This document shows, in pieces, positions 47,691 through 58,654 of a stretch of 64,000 bases of DNA. The notes under the pieces were generated by a model. The model was not told where the DNA came from. It did not search any database and saw only the letters and a list, made by a program, of their open reading frames with translations. Numbering within the stretch: position 1 is the stretch's first letter; the number at the start of each line of letters is the position of its first letter. The stretch comes from Emydura subglobosa (taxonomy: Eukaryota > Chordata > Testudines > Chelidae). Both the position numbers and the translations under genes were made by a program. Location: the NCBI GenBank assembly GCA_007922225.1, contig ML679973.1, positions 3,104,033 through 3,168,032 of the forward strand. Reading direction: 5' to 3'.

Positions 47691-48330
47691 CTCATGTCAT
47701 TACCTTTAAGCTTTTTTTTTTGTTTTATAAATATAAACATAAGGTTTTTTTGTAAACACATACAAGATTTCCCACACAGGAAGATTGTAGCTTCATAACA
47801 GAGAGAGAGAGCACACACCAGTAGTTTTGTACATGACTGTTTTATGGAGGTCACTTTGTCAATTGAAAAGACAATATTTTTCCCTGTGAACTAATGGCTG
47901 ATGCATGCTGAGATGCTTGTTTGTTTTCAGCTCAAAATTTTGGACTTTTTTTCCCCTCTCATATCCGTTTACAAATCCAGATGAAACTTACAGGCCACAC
48001 TCAACACAAAGTCTTTTTTGGCATAATTGCTTAATCAAGTGTCTTCCTAATCTTTATTTCAGATTATTTTCCCCTGATGTATTAGACTGTCTTTGTCCAG
48101 GTTGAATCTCATTCGATATATGGATATTCTAACAATTTTAAACCCGTTAATATTATTTATCTCACTGGTGTTTGCTATATATCACAGTTTAGTAGTATCA
48201 CCTCTGAATTATATTAACATACTGTTTATCTTTCTTTTCAAATTCATTAATAAGCTGTTAAATATGATTTATTTGAATGAGTAGAATGCATGTTGGAATG
48301 GTAAGTCTTTAAACAAGTGCATTACTTTAC
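47691..48330. other. Intron downstream of the 173-bp exon
   Basis: Only a short GA run near 47801-47812. Nothing else recognised. Confidence 0.45.
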
Positions 48331-48503
48331 CTAAGACATGGGATACTGTCCTTCATCATTCCTTCACATGTCACAGTGTTGGTACTGCCTGAAAGGTTCT
48401 TTAAGGAAGAAAGCTGGGACGAGGCATCTGGAAACGGAGGAATTATTTCTGGTTCAGGAGTAATGATATCTTCTACTTCATACTGAAGTCGCACTTCTAA
48501 TGA
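48331..48503 (-). CDS. STXBP5L: STXBP5L internal exon, inter-blade loop
   Basis: A 173-bp exon in phase 0 at its start, leaving two bases at its end. The acceptor is TTTTAG and the donor GTAAAG. It encodes SLEVRLQYEVEDIITPEPE, then a Pro/Ser-rich loop (PPFPDASSQLSSLKNLSG) and ends at KDSIPCL plus a split Ser codon. The VEDIITPEPE stretch is the tomosyn-2 version; tomosyn-1 has a different, longer Pro/Ser loop here, which is the main reason for choosing STXBP5L. The loop is expected to be surface-exposed and poorly structured. It joins in frame to the exon at 38169-38294 by AG plus T, giving Ser where I recall Asn in the human protein. No open reading frame longer than 60 codons marks this exon, so an ORF scan alone misses it. 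Confidence 0.88.
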
Positions 48504-48999
48504 CTAAAATAAATAAAAATCTAAGTTATAATTTATAAAAATGAGCTATTTAGACCTCATTGCTTTTAAATACATAGCAATAATTCTGTTTCTAACAATA
48601 AAAACACATTTCTCATTGCTTTTTGCTGTTAGAGAAGATGGTGACTCATTAACATATCAACGCCAGCATCTGAAAACAATCCATCTTTCCCAGAGCTGGT
48701 AGAGAAATACCCAGGTATATGCTTCCGCAGGTGACCGACTCGGGCCCTTTCTAGCTGGTGAAAGAGACAGACAGCATCTGGGACCCCTACAAATAGCGAT
48801 TGCCAACACTTCTTATGAAGAGGGAAACCTAGCACCCACCCCAAAGCATGCAATAATCCAACCCGAACTTAATAAAAAAATCACTCAGTACTAGCATCCT
48901 CACAAATTAATGCCCAGTATCTAACTTTTCCTGAGTGAGCTAACTGCAAAATTTGCAAATACTTACTTACCACCCTATTTAGCCACTGTAAGTACACTG

Positions 49000-51900
49000 A
49001 ATCCCTCCCAGCCAAGTTTCAGAAAGGACACAGAACTGACAATACTGATGGCACTTACGGGTGATCTTTCCTTGTCCACAGACCAGGGTAAGGCAATCAC
49101 AATGAGATAACATAAAGTTCTTACTCATTGGAAAACCGCATCCCTGGCACATGAGCTCAAAAGCTTCTAACAAGCATTGTCCAGTGGACTGCTCCATCCT
49201 TCCCCCTCACTCTAGGTTCCCAGGATATGAAAGAGGATGTTGGCAGAACAATCCTGCATTTCTTCCACCTAATTCAGGAAACCTTAGCCCAAGACTTCAT
49301 GAGCAAGGGGAAGATTGGCAGGAAATGTGAATCCATATTGGCAATCATCTTGGAGAATCACAGTTACCACAGGAAGTAATAGTTGTTTCTCCTTTGTGAA
49401 CTATCCAAATGGACCCGTATTCTGGAGAGATTAAGAAGCAGCAATGACCCTCCAGGAGGTGGTTCTGAGGAATACTAACTAAATAGTGACTGCAGGACTG
49501 CTCTGCTGAATTGGACATCAGATCTATAGTCAAAGGTCCAGACCTAGAATGCAAGTTGTGTTACATACAGATGTTTACAGAGTTTAAATATGCCTTTCAT
49601 TTTTCTGTCATGGAGACTTGTGAAAGCATGTATGGAAGATGTGTTAGATTTAGCTGAATGTGCAAAGGACATCTACCAGATTGTAGCAATCAAATATTGG
49701 TCCGATTTGATCTATAACAATATTGATCTATTTGTGCTCAGATGGTCTGCTTCTTGGTCTTATCCCCACATGCCACAAAATGTTTGTGGAGATTGTGGAT
49801 AAGTTTGATCCTATTTAGATAGTAACTAAGGACTCTCTTTACATCTATCTTGTGAATATTGGTGTCCCCTGGATGTGAATGAAAATTGAAGAAAAATACA
49901 GGTGGGCTTATGGCCAGGTTGAGATAGAAAATAGAGTCCTTTTTAGATAGGAACTTGGAGTGAGGATGCAGGACCAACCTACCTCATGGAACATAGTGTA
50001 AGAGGAATGAACCATCTTGTCCTGATCTCATTATCTTATCATCTAATTTTCAAAGTATGGGTGGACATTGAATCCCTGACATTTGATAAAAGCAGGCACA
50101 TAAGTCAGGCACTTGGGGAAAAGTAGTGGTGTCATAGAAAGATCATGGGATACACAAAGTTAATGCAGAGATCTTCTCACTAAGAAAACCAAAGATATCT
50201 CCAATGAGAAGGGGGGTCAAGATGTGAAAGTAAGCTAATATAAGCCAATGTCACTATGTGGAATTTCAGGTTTTTGACATATTTGTTTAATCACCTCAGA
50301 TCCATTATGGGATGAGGCTCTCTTTTTTGGGTACCAAGAAATAATGGAAAAACCTCTTGTATTGACAAAGGACCTGTTCCATAGCCCCATTTGTGACCCT
50401 TACCAGTGTCTCATGACAGAGAATCCTGAAAGATACAAAGAAAGGGGAAGGTTCAAACCCACAACACAGACTGCCTGGAAGGTCTTGATCATGTTATCAG
50501 ACTTGCTGTCCGGTACTCAGTGCAGCAGCCAAGCCTGCCAATAAGGCAGCACACAAAGCTGGCAAAAGACTTGGATCTAAGTTTTGGAGATGAGTGCCTC
50601 AGGGTAGCCTTCTGGCCTGCTGGGGGTCAGGAAGAATGTTACCTCTGGAACCTGGAGGGACTGGACTTCCTCCTAAATGAAGCTACATAGAGATCAAAAC
50701 ACCTGAGAGTTGCCCCTTCTTCAAGATGTCATATATCTTTTTGTAAAGGAAGACCCTGCTATTCTGGTCAGAACATTCTATTGTAAACTGAAATTATTCA
50801 ACCAGGAAGATCAGTGCATGATAACTATTGTTGTTACAGACTTGGCAGTAGTGTCAGAGACCTCATATGTTCTTCACAGCAGGACATGTTCACCTCATTC
50901 GAGAGCTGATCCAAAAGGGAGAGTCAGCTCAGCCCAGTAACCATATAAGGAAGCGACACTTCATCAGTGCAGCTTGACAGTTGGTGATTCTCTGCTGCAG
51001 TGTGGCTGAGGAACATACCTTAACCCTAAGAGATGCATCCATTCTTTTGTCATCCATGTCTACTGATACAGAGTTAGAGGCTACAGCCTGGTGACATTTT
51101 TCTTTGACTTCAACTACTACTAAAGAATCCAGAGTTGGGTGAGGGTAAAAGTATTGTGAGCTGGATGAAACTTTGTTATGGCTGAGTTAAAAAAAACCTC
51201 AGTGAGGTTGATGGGTGTGAATGTACACTCCAATTAGTATAACTGTAAGGATAAGTTAATCACAAATCCTCACCTAAAACAAAGTGAATCCATCCTGGAG
51301 TTTTAGACTGGGTGGGTGGAGTGGCTTTTGCTGAGTATTGTTTTGAGTAAAGTGTGTGTGTGCGCGCGTATGCGGGAAAGGAGAAAAGGGAACAGAAACT
51401 GAGAGAGACAGAAGCGAAAAGCAAAAGCCAACAGCCTATGAACATAGTGGAAAAAGCTAAAGAGAAAGTTTTTTTGGGTTGGGTGTTGGCTAAAGAGGCA
51501 TGGGGCTGTAAGCTGAGAAACCATTCTTTTGTTTTTGGTTCCTCCTATGTTCAGAGAAGCAGGACCTTGTACATTCCTTGCACCAAAGAAAATATCAGAC
51601 TCCATCACCAATTTCTACCCCCAATTGGAACATCTCCAGGGCCCCAAACTTTGACTAGCCACTCAAGACAAAAAGGGGCAATAGTATTTAAATCCTTTTG
51701 AGGAACTAGATATAAAACAGTCTTTCTGGTTTGGGACAGGAGGCAATGAGAAACCCCGGACTCACCTACGGAAGGTAAGGATGGTGGAGGTCTTTCTGGC
51801 TCCTCAGACACTTCCAACTCTTTTCACTCTATTACAGAAACCCCTCCCAGCTTGTCTGAGGCAACACCTCTGACAAAAACTATGTTGGCAGCAGAAGGAG

Positions 51901-52860
51901 TATGGCTAGGTCTCACCTTCTTAAAAGATGAAGAACTACGCAGATGAGGCTTTTGTATATCTATCTTCCAAGGTCAACCTTTAAGCTCCAAGACCTGAGG
52001 AATTAGAGGGAAGGGAGGAAAAAAGCATTCATCCAAGTTCCTCTCTAATACTGAGAGAAAGTGGCCACTCTTCAGGTTTCAGTTCTGCTCTATCTGCTGC
52101 AGAACCTTGAGATCTTTTTGTTTGCAGCTATGGCAAATCCATGGGCAGCTTCCACCTATAGAGACTGATAAGATACTTGGTTGAAAACAGCCCAATCTCC
52201 TGGAAATAGTTGCTGCTGATTAAGTCAGTCTGCATGGCTGTTAAGTACTCCTGCTAGATGGGATACACTGATGGAGAATATGTTCTCCTCTGTCACTATA
52301 TCAGAAGTGCAGCTTCCTTATGGAGATACTTGCTCTTTGTCTCTCCCTGTTTATATAAGCAACAGCTGCTGAACTGTCCATCGGAATCAGGTTGGGTTAT
52401 CTTTCACTTGCAGATAAAAGGTGAACCGGAGCTAATCCTATGACTGAACTCCACAGTATTCTGTGAAACCTTCTTCTGTCTTTGATCCATATCCTGAATG
52501 GGACATTCAGAGGTTGCAGACATTAGTGTATGTCTTGCTAATATGTTTCTGGGTATTTTGCAAAGGCATCTCCTGCTGGGGGTTTATTGGAGATTCCCAT
52601 CACCTCGTTCAATGACCTTCCTCTGTACTTCCAAAGAAAGGCAGACTCTTCCCTGCAGTTCTCTTCAAAAGCTTGTTCAAGTAGCCATACCAGGGAACGA
52701 CTGATGCTACTGGCAGAGTGGGGGATTTCCCAGGCTCCTTTCCTCAAAAGCTTGCTGCGGCGTCACTTAGTAGTGATCTTGGATCCCATGTCAGCTGGAT
52801 ATCCTCTGTGTACCCATAAGCGGAGGATGAGCCAGACACACCTTCATCTTCCCTGAGCAG
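49000..52860 (-). mobile_element. Third DIRS relic, old and internally deleted
   Basis: On the minus strand: gag-like wording near 52538-52747 (GISNKPPAGDAFAKYPE), RT start near 50300-50340 (FLVPKKREPHPIMDL, the F.VPKKDGG.RPI.DLR block), then recombinase at 49738-49977 (HKIDVKRVLSYYLNRIKLIH, then FVACGDKTK), and downstream SRAVLQS-like wording. The 3' terminus near 49320-49400 has AATCATCTTGGAGAATCACAGTT, a diverged form of the DIRS end AGAACATCAGTTAC. Most of RT and all RNase H are missing. The gag part is least certain; boundaries are approximate. Confidence 0.6.
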
Positions 52861-53289
52861 GAAGGAATAGTCTCAGGTGGAAAAAGGGCAGAAAGGTGCT
52901 GACACCAGGCCTGTACCACCACTGGGACACCTATTCTTTTTACAGAGAAACTACTGTTCTGGAGTGAAGATCTGTGTGTCTGAACCAGAGGAAGGTATAA
53001 CTGGTGGAGGAAGGCACAGGAGAGGCTTTGGTGGAGACAGGGGTGCCCAAAATTCAGCAGACCTGACTGGATGTGCCATCCGCATGAGAGATTATGATGA
53101 AATAACCCTTCACAAAAGAATTATTCATATAAACAGCTCTAAACAGGAGACAAAATTTGAGATGTGGAATATTTAATTTGCACAGATTATTACACTCAGC
53201 AGAATGCCATTCCTTGTGGCAATTTAGCTGAAAAACAGAAAGGTGGGAAAATAAAGTAGGTGACAAGTGTGGCAGACATGGAGCTCCCA
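52861..53289. other. Intronic stretch with a segment shared with 58.3 kb
   Basis: At 53150-53203 AAATTTGAGATGTGGAATAT then ATTTGCACAGATTATTAC and CTCAG recur on the opposite strand at about 58315-58370. Flanks differ. Confidence 0.6.
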
Positions 53290-54085
53290 TGAATCTAAGA
53301 ATACGGAGATGTAATAATGTTATGAATATTGATGTGGTCAGGTAATGTTATTGTGTATTGAGTGATATGACTGTCCAGCATGAATGTCCTGATCTGTCTT
53401 AATAGGGTACTTTGGGAAAATCAACCAGGAAAGTGACACAATAACTAGAAATAAACAAACCTCCCAACAAACATGGAAGGGGTAGGGAGGGAGTGGGCAC
53501 TTACAGGACAATGGCGTACGCCATGGATCCAGCCCCATCTGACACAGCTGTTTTGTCAGGACGAGAGCCTGGAGCTCCAAAAACACTCTGAACAGTTAAA
53601 AAGCCTTCTCAGGAAAGGAAGGAGGGTCAGTTGTTAGGAACTGTCCAGTGGACAGGTTGAAACAGACAAGACTCTGTGGAGAAAGTCTGAAGAAGCTGGG
53701 CCTTCTCCAGATCCAGGGAATGATAAGATTTAGGGAGATGCAGTCATGCATAGAGACTGGATTATTATTTTAAATTTGTTTTCTTTATAATGCTGTCATT
53801 CTAAATAAATAATATGCTGGTTTAGGAAGGCTGTTTGGTCACTGAATTAACCACTGATCACTGCTATCAGAGGGAACAGAACTGCAGGGGCTGAGACTAA
53901 GTTAGATCCTCTGAGATAATCATTAGTACCTGGGGACAGCAGCCCAAAGCCCAGTTTGAGAGGTGGGAGGACTGAATGATACCACACCAACTGAGGTGAC
54001 AGCTTGTGGCCTGAAACCTAAGGGGGATGCATTTGCAGGGACCAGGAAGGATCAGAAGAGCAGTTAGCCCAATATTTGTGACAAG
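53290..54085 (+). mobile_element. Solo LTR-like element
   Basis: Plus-strand LTR of the same family as 36530-37320: AACAGTTAAAAAGCCTTCTC, GGGCCTTCTCCAGATCCAGG, AATAAATAATATGC (about 53803) and GGCTGTTTGGTCACTGAATT. A start near TGTAATAATGTTATG and an end near ATATTTGTGACAA fit TG..CA ends. No coding region. Confidence 0.65.
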
Positions 54086-54550
54086 AATGTTGAATGTTTA
54101 GATGTAAATCATCTGCCACTTCCTGTATTGTCTACTTTTTTGAAGACACAAAGTCAGCATTAGTTGATTAAAATAAATAATACTTTTTACTTTGTCAAAG
54201 ACTGGGAAATGTTAGATTCCTTTTGTATTACAAGCACTGTGAAGATAAACTAAAATAAAGCCTTCAAACTCTTGAGTTAAAAGACAGCAATATTACCATG
54301 TAATGAAATAAATTAACGTTTAATTATCAAAGCTGCACAGATAATTTACTTTGTCTATTACTGTAAAATTAGTTACTGATAATATTCTCTCTTCTTGGGT
54401 GCCAAAATTGTACCTTGGATGACAAAAACACGCATGGTACTGCACTAGATGTTTTTGGAGCAAGCAACTAAAACACAGACCCATCCTGATGGCTTGGAAA
54501 CCGACTTAGTCTTGACTTATTACTGTATTTTATTACTATTGCGAAAGGAT

Positions 54551-54616
54551 GGAATCCTGGCCATACTAAAGTCAATTGTGAGTTTTGCGATTGACATCAG
54601 TGGGCCCAAGATTTCA
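54551..54616. repeat. Palindromic MITE copy
   Basis: GGAATCCTGGCCATACTAAA and GATTGACATCAGTGGGCCCA around AGTTTTGC; a diverged copy of the 20265-20330 family. Confidence 0.6.
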
Positions 54617-54800
54617 CCCAAAATGTTTAAAAATGAATGCTCCTAAATTTATATTTAGGCAGCTTAATAGAAGTTTTTTTCAGGTACATAAATATGGATT
54701 GAGCAGCTTCACCTAAGGCACTCAAATTTGAAAATGATGGCCTATATTATTTACTCGTTTCAATTAAAATCATATGTGAGCCAAATTCTTAACAACTTAC

Positions 54801-55007
54801 CACTATTTCAGCATTCACTTCGTGTTTGCTGAATCTGTAAACAATAACATATGCAGAGACTCCCGCCACACAGAATATTCGGCTTTCAGGACACCAGTAC
54901 ATCATCTGAATGGCAAAAGGATCTTCTTCTACAATCTCTGCTGTCGATTTTCCTTCCACTAGCTTCTGTTTTTCAAACACTTTTGAGGTTTTTAACTTGT
55001 ATAACAT
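54801..55007 (-). CDS. STXBP5L: STXBP5L (tomosyn-2) internal exon, WD40 propeller part (first exon in window)
   Basis: Tomosyn-2 binds syntaxin and SNAP25 at the plasma membrane and restrains SNARE-complex assembly and vesicle release. This 207-bp exon reads 69 codons in phase 0. It opens MLYKLKTSKVFEKQK, has an acidic turn (EIVEEDPFAIQ) and ends in a WD40-type strand run containing YWCPESRIFCVAGVSAYVI. Tomosyn propeller blades are known for this WCPESR..CV.GVSA..I.Y pattern. The acceptor TCTACAG lies just upstream on the minus strand and the donor GTAAG follows at 54800-54796. The leading ATG is an internal Met after an acceptor, not the gene start. The matching upstream exon is not visible between 55008 and 64000. 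I recall the human paralogue and orthologue sequences only approximately; the choice of STXBP5L over STXBP5 rests mainly on the exons that follow. Confidence 0.9.
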
Positions 55008-56240
55008 CTGTAGAGTTACTGCAAAATATTACAACACATCTAAAATTATTGTTTAACATTAAACAAATCTATACCTCACCTCTAATTATAAGGTGTCTTA
55101 GCTGCTTTTGTTTTTCAGTCATGATATAGTATAACATGATATGAAGGTTCAACTTAAACTAATAAAGACAGCAATACTAAGGTTTTCATGTCATATTTCC
55201 AGTAATTAATATTTGTGTATGGGTCATTTGTTAGCACTCTCCTTTCTGGACCAGACGGGCAAAAGTCATGAGTTTCAGTCACACACCTAGATTTAGGCAC
55301 TTACTCAACACTTATGCTGGAGTGCAATACTGGGGAGATGTGCTGCATGCTGCATTGTTGGTGCTATCTTCCTATGTGATATTAAACTGATGTCTCTTTT
55401 CCTTGTCTGTAATTGTTGTCTTGGTAGAAATTAGAGATCCCATGGCACTTTCAGGGAAAAAAATAGGAGATAATTTTGGTGACCTGGCCAGCTCCAAGGC
55501 TGTGTGATAATAACACAGTGGTTTCTCTGTCTGCAGAATCACTGTTTGATTCACTATGTTGTAAAGTGCTTTGAATATCTTGGCTATGAAATAATAATTT
55601 AATATTAACAGTGTTTTATATGTTAGTGTTTTATATTTATAGTGTTATATATATTGGTAATGTCCAGAAGCCCCAGTCAGGATTGGGACACCATTGTGCT
55701 GCACATGGTCTCTGTCCCAAAGACACTACAATCTAAAAGGTATGAAATGTGCTATAATTAACCCCGTTCTATTCTATTTGCAAAATCTTCTACATCAGTA
55801 TAGATTATGGAGAAAAAATCATGCCAATCACATTTTCCTGAAATGTCTCTGCCCATTAGGCTCAGTTCTGGAGCAAGATGTAATTCTATGGCCTCATTGT
55901 CTACCCATATGAGTTTTACACCAGTATAACCACATTATCTTCAATGGAGTTACTTCAGATTAACACTGGCTCAAGAAAAAGAGAATCAAACCTGTTTATT
56001 CCTGAAGTATGAAGTGTATTTTATACTTTTAAAGACACTGGCACTTTTCATGCAGCATCCAAAAGTAGGACTGTAGCGTTAAGCCTTTGTCTGTGTTATA
56101 GATTGAGGATGAGAAAGTCTCAATTTACCATTGCTCTACACCCTATGTAGTCATTTACACCAGTCAAAGTGAGTGTAAAATATTACCATTCTGATATGGT
56201 ATTGCTTTACACATATTTTGCATTAACTTGGTCCTATGGT
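55008..56240. other. Intron upstream of the first exon in the window
   Basis: Holds a MIR-composite scrap at 55655-55735 (CCCAGTCAGGATTGGGACAC, GTCCCAAAGACACTACAATC) and a second palindromic MITE type at 55915-55975 (ACACCAGTATAACCAC..AACACTGG). No upstream tomosyn exon recognised. Confidence 0.5.
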
Positions 56241-56420
56241 TACCAATCATCCAGGATTGTCGGGGAGTCTCCAGGAATTAAAGATTTATCTTTAATTAAA
56301 GAATATGTGATGTGNNNNNNNNNNTCTCCAGGAATTAAAGATTTATCTTTAATTAAAGAATATGTGATGTGATGAAATCTCCAGGAATACATCCAACTAA
56401 AACTGGCAACCCTACTTAGA
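56241..56420. repeat. MITE containing an assembly gap
   Basis: GGTTACCAATCATCCAGGAT at the left and ACTGGCAACCCTAC at the right are the ends of a common turtle MITE (TAGGGTTGCCA). Ten N bases at 56315-56324 split it, and the 47 bp before the gap (56268-56314) are identical to the 47 bp after it (56325-56371). Confidence 0.85.
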
Positions 56421-57081
56421 CCTGGTGTTAATGGCTGCACAAGGTTCAGGACAGTGGTGAATCAGGCCATTGCCTCTATGAATCCTAGGAAATTCAAGCC
56501 AGTTACTCTTTTGCAGGTTGCATCATCTGATCCTGCAATACCAGTACAGCTCTGCTGGTCTTAGATGAGGTAGGAAGAAACCATGGATGCCACCTCAGAC
56601 CTCGGGGAGTCCAGTGCTGTCCATGGAGCCAGACTCTTATAAGTCTGTTCATTCCAGGGATGCAAGAATCACAGTTGAACCTGGTCTTTGGTCAGGGGTA
56701 CTATAGGAGCTAGGAGAGACTCCCTGTGCCTTTCTTCCCCTTGTACACCTGTGCAAGACTAGACAACACCTATTCCTAAGCAAATGAGAAATAGTGAAAT
56801 GGTTCATGAGTAAAGCTGAATTTTGAAAATTGCTTCAGTGGCTTAGTAACTCTGTAGCCTCAATATACCTGTGGTTTGAGATATGAAAATACAAGATAAC
56901 TAACCAGTGCCTAAAGGTACTTTGTATCTTTGAAGATCATGGGGCTAATATAAACGTTTGTCATGAATCACTAAACAAAACCTTAAATCATATTAAGATA
57001 ATTTCCATTAAAACTTTGTAACCAGAAAATCTTAAATTTAGTACAGCAAGCCTAGCACATATATTGAGAAGCAGGACTAAG
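56421..57081. other. Intronic stretch, nothing recognised
   Basis: No exon or repeat family recognised. Confidence 0.45.
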
Positions 57082-57469
57082 AAAGAGTTGCACAAATAAC
57101 TATTTTTCAGTTTGGTGTCCAAACCAAAAAATTGAAACAAAAATTGTTTCGGGTTGAATGAAATGTGTGGTTTGATCCTAAACAAAATGTTTTGTTTAAT
57201 TTTCAAAGTCTATTTTTTAAATCTTTTTTTTAATAAAATTGAAGCAAAATTCAAAGTGAAGAGCCATTTTGAGTTGAAAAAAAATCAAAACATTTTGTTT
57301 TGAAAATGTCAAAACACAGCATTTAGACATTTCTGGAATTCTCCCCACCTGTTTTTGACTGATACAATTCAGCAAATTTGACACAAATTTGCCTAATATT
57401 TCTGTCAATCTGAAAATGCATGTTTCGGCAAAAAAAAAATTTCACCTGAAAAATTTTGTCCAGTTCTAG
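57082..57469. repeat. AT-rich MITE, same family as 8902-9331
   Basis: Inverted AAACAAAATGTTTTGTTT-like runs and a right end TTTTGTCCAGTTCTAGG. ORFs on the minus strand here are repeat-derived. Confidence 0.6.
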
Positions 57470-58441
57470 GATTATGAGCCTGACTCCAACTGAGCACTGG
57501 AAAGTGCCATTGGCTTTAGTGGGAGCTTCAGTGTTGAGCAACACCCAGGCCCAGGCCCAAAACCTTTCACTTCTAAGACATAGCTTCAACTTATATTGCT
57601 GCAGCACCTACAAATTATAACTTCGACTGGCTTAAGCTTATTCCCTGCTGGGAAGGTAACAACTGCCTGCCCAACACACACACACAAATTTTCCTGAAAA
57701 GAACACAAAAGGCCCTCACAGCTACTGAAAGCTGATGTAAGGTCCACTGATGGGAACAAACTGGCAGCTGTGTTTCCACATAACTCCCCTAAAAGAGCAC
57801 TGGCACACTGATTCACAAGTATAGTATATGTTAAGTGTTTTGAGATCCCACAATGCTAAATTTCATGGTTTTACACCAACATTTATCATCATACTTGCAC
57901 AGAGAATGTGCATGCTTTGTGCTTAAGTAATAGTGAATAGGCATAGCCATCAAACCTTACTGTTACCCCTTTTTGACCCATGCAATTTGGCAAATTTGGG
58001 GTGTTGTGGGTTGTTCCACTTAAGAGGGAAGAAATTAATTCTATACTCAGGTATTTTCTTTTATGCAATCTTGTTTATTTCCAAGGAATGAACAAAGTCA
58101 TGTTTTTCCAAACACAGGAGCAACCAAACAAGAGTTTCTTTGCTTATAAACCCCTCTTCAGCCATCACCAGACCTAAAAGCCTTCTCTCTAGGCTTCTCT
58201 CAGGGTCACACACTGTGCTTGTTCAGGATATGTCTCTCTTTCTGTGTAGTCTCCTGCTTCTCTGACACAGTCAGACAATACCCAACGAACCCCTCTGCCT
58301 AGTTCATTCAAAATACTGAGCGTAATAATCTGTGCAAATGAAATATTCCACATCTCAAATTTTTGTTTTGGGCAGAGACATGAGCACATGATTTGGGTTT
58401 GGAGACTGCTCTTATTTCAGCCACTTCTGGAACATTTTTCT
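57470..58441. other. Intronic stretch left of the Gypsy element
   Basis: A MITE scrap at 57475-57545, a CA run near 57676-57687, and from about 57980 a block (GTTTATTTCCAAGGAATGAA.., AACCAAACAAGAGTTTCTTT) that resembles a dispersed repeat, perhaps an LTR, reaching the 53.15-kb-like segment at 58315-58370. Class uncertain. Confidence 0.4.
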
Positions 58442-58654
58442 TGTACATGGGATACTGCAGGGCTGCTCCTCACAAGTCAGGCTTCTGCATCAAATATAGA
58501 CTGACTACATAGCTTACTTCTCAGAGAGATACATATCAGATGTGTTCACCACACAATCATCTAATGCTCTGCCAGGTATGGCTAAGGTTAGCTTTAAATA
58601 AGATATTTTACACACAGTGCCAACTAGTATAGTATCATTTAGTATTCCATTCCA
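58442..58654 (-). repeat. 3' LTR of the Gypsy element
   Basis: Shares TCAAATATAGACTGACTACA, CTCAGAGAGATA and AATGCTCTGCCAGGTATGGC with the other LTR in the same orientation. On the minus strand it ends CCCATGTACA. The inner edge abuts the polypurine AAAGGGAGAGATGG. Confidence 0.85.

Noticed and set aside
56169..56440. ORFs crossing the N run on both strands
   Set aside because: Artefacts of ten unknown bases and the duplicated 47 bp within a MITE.
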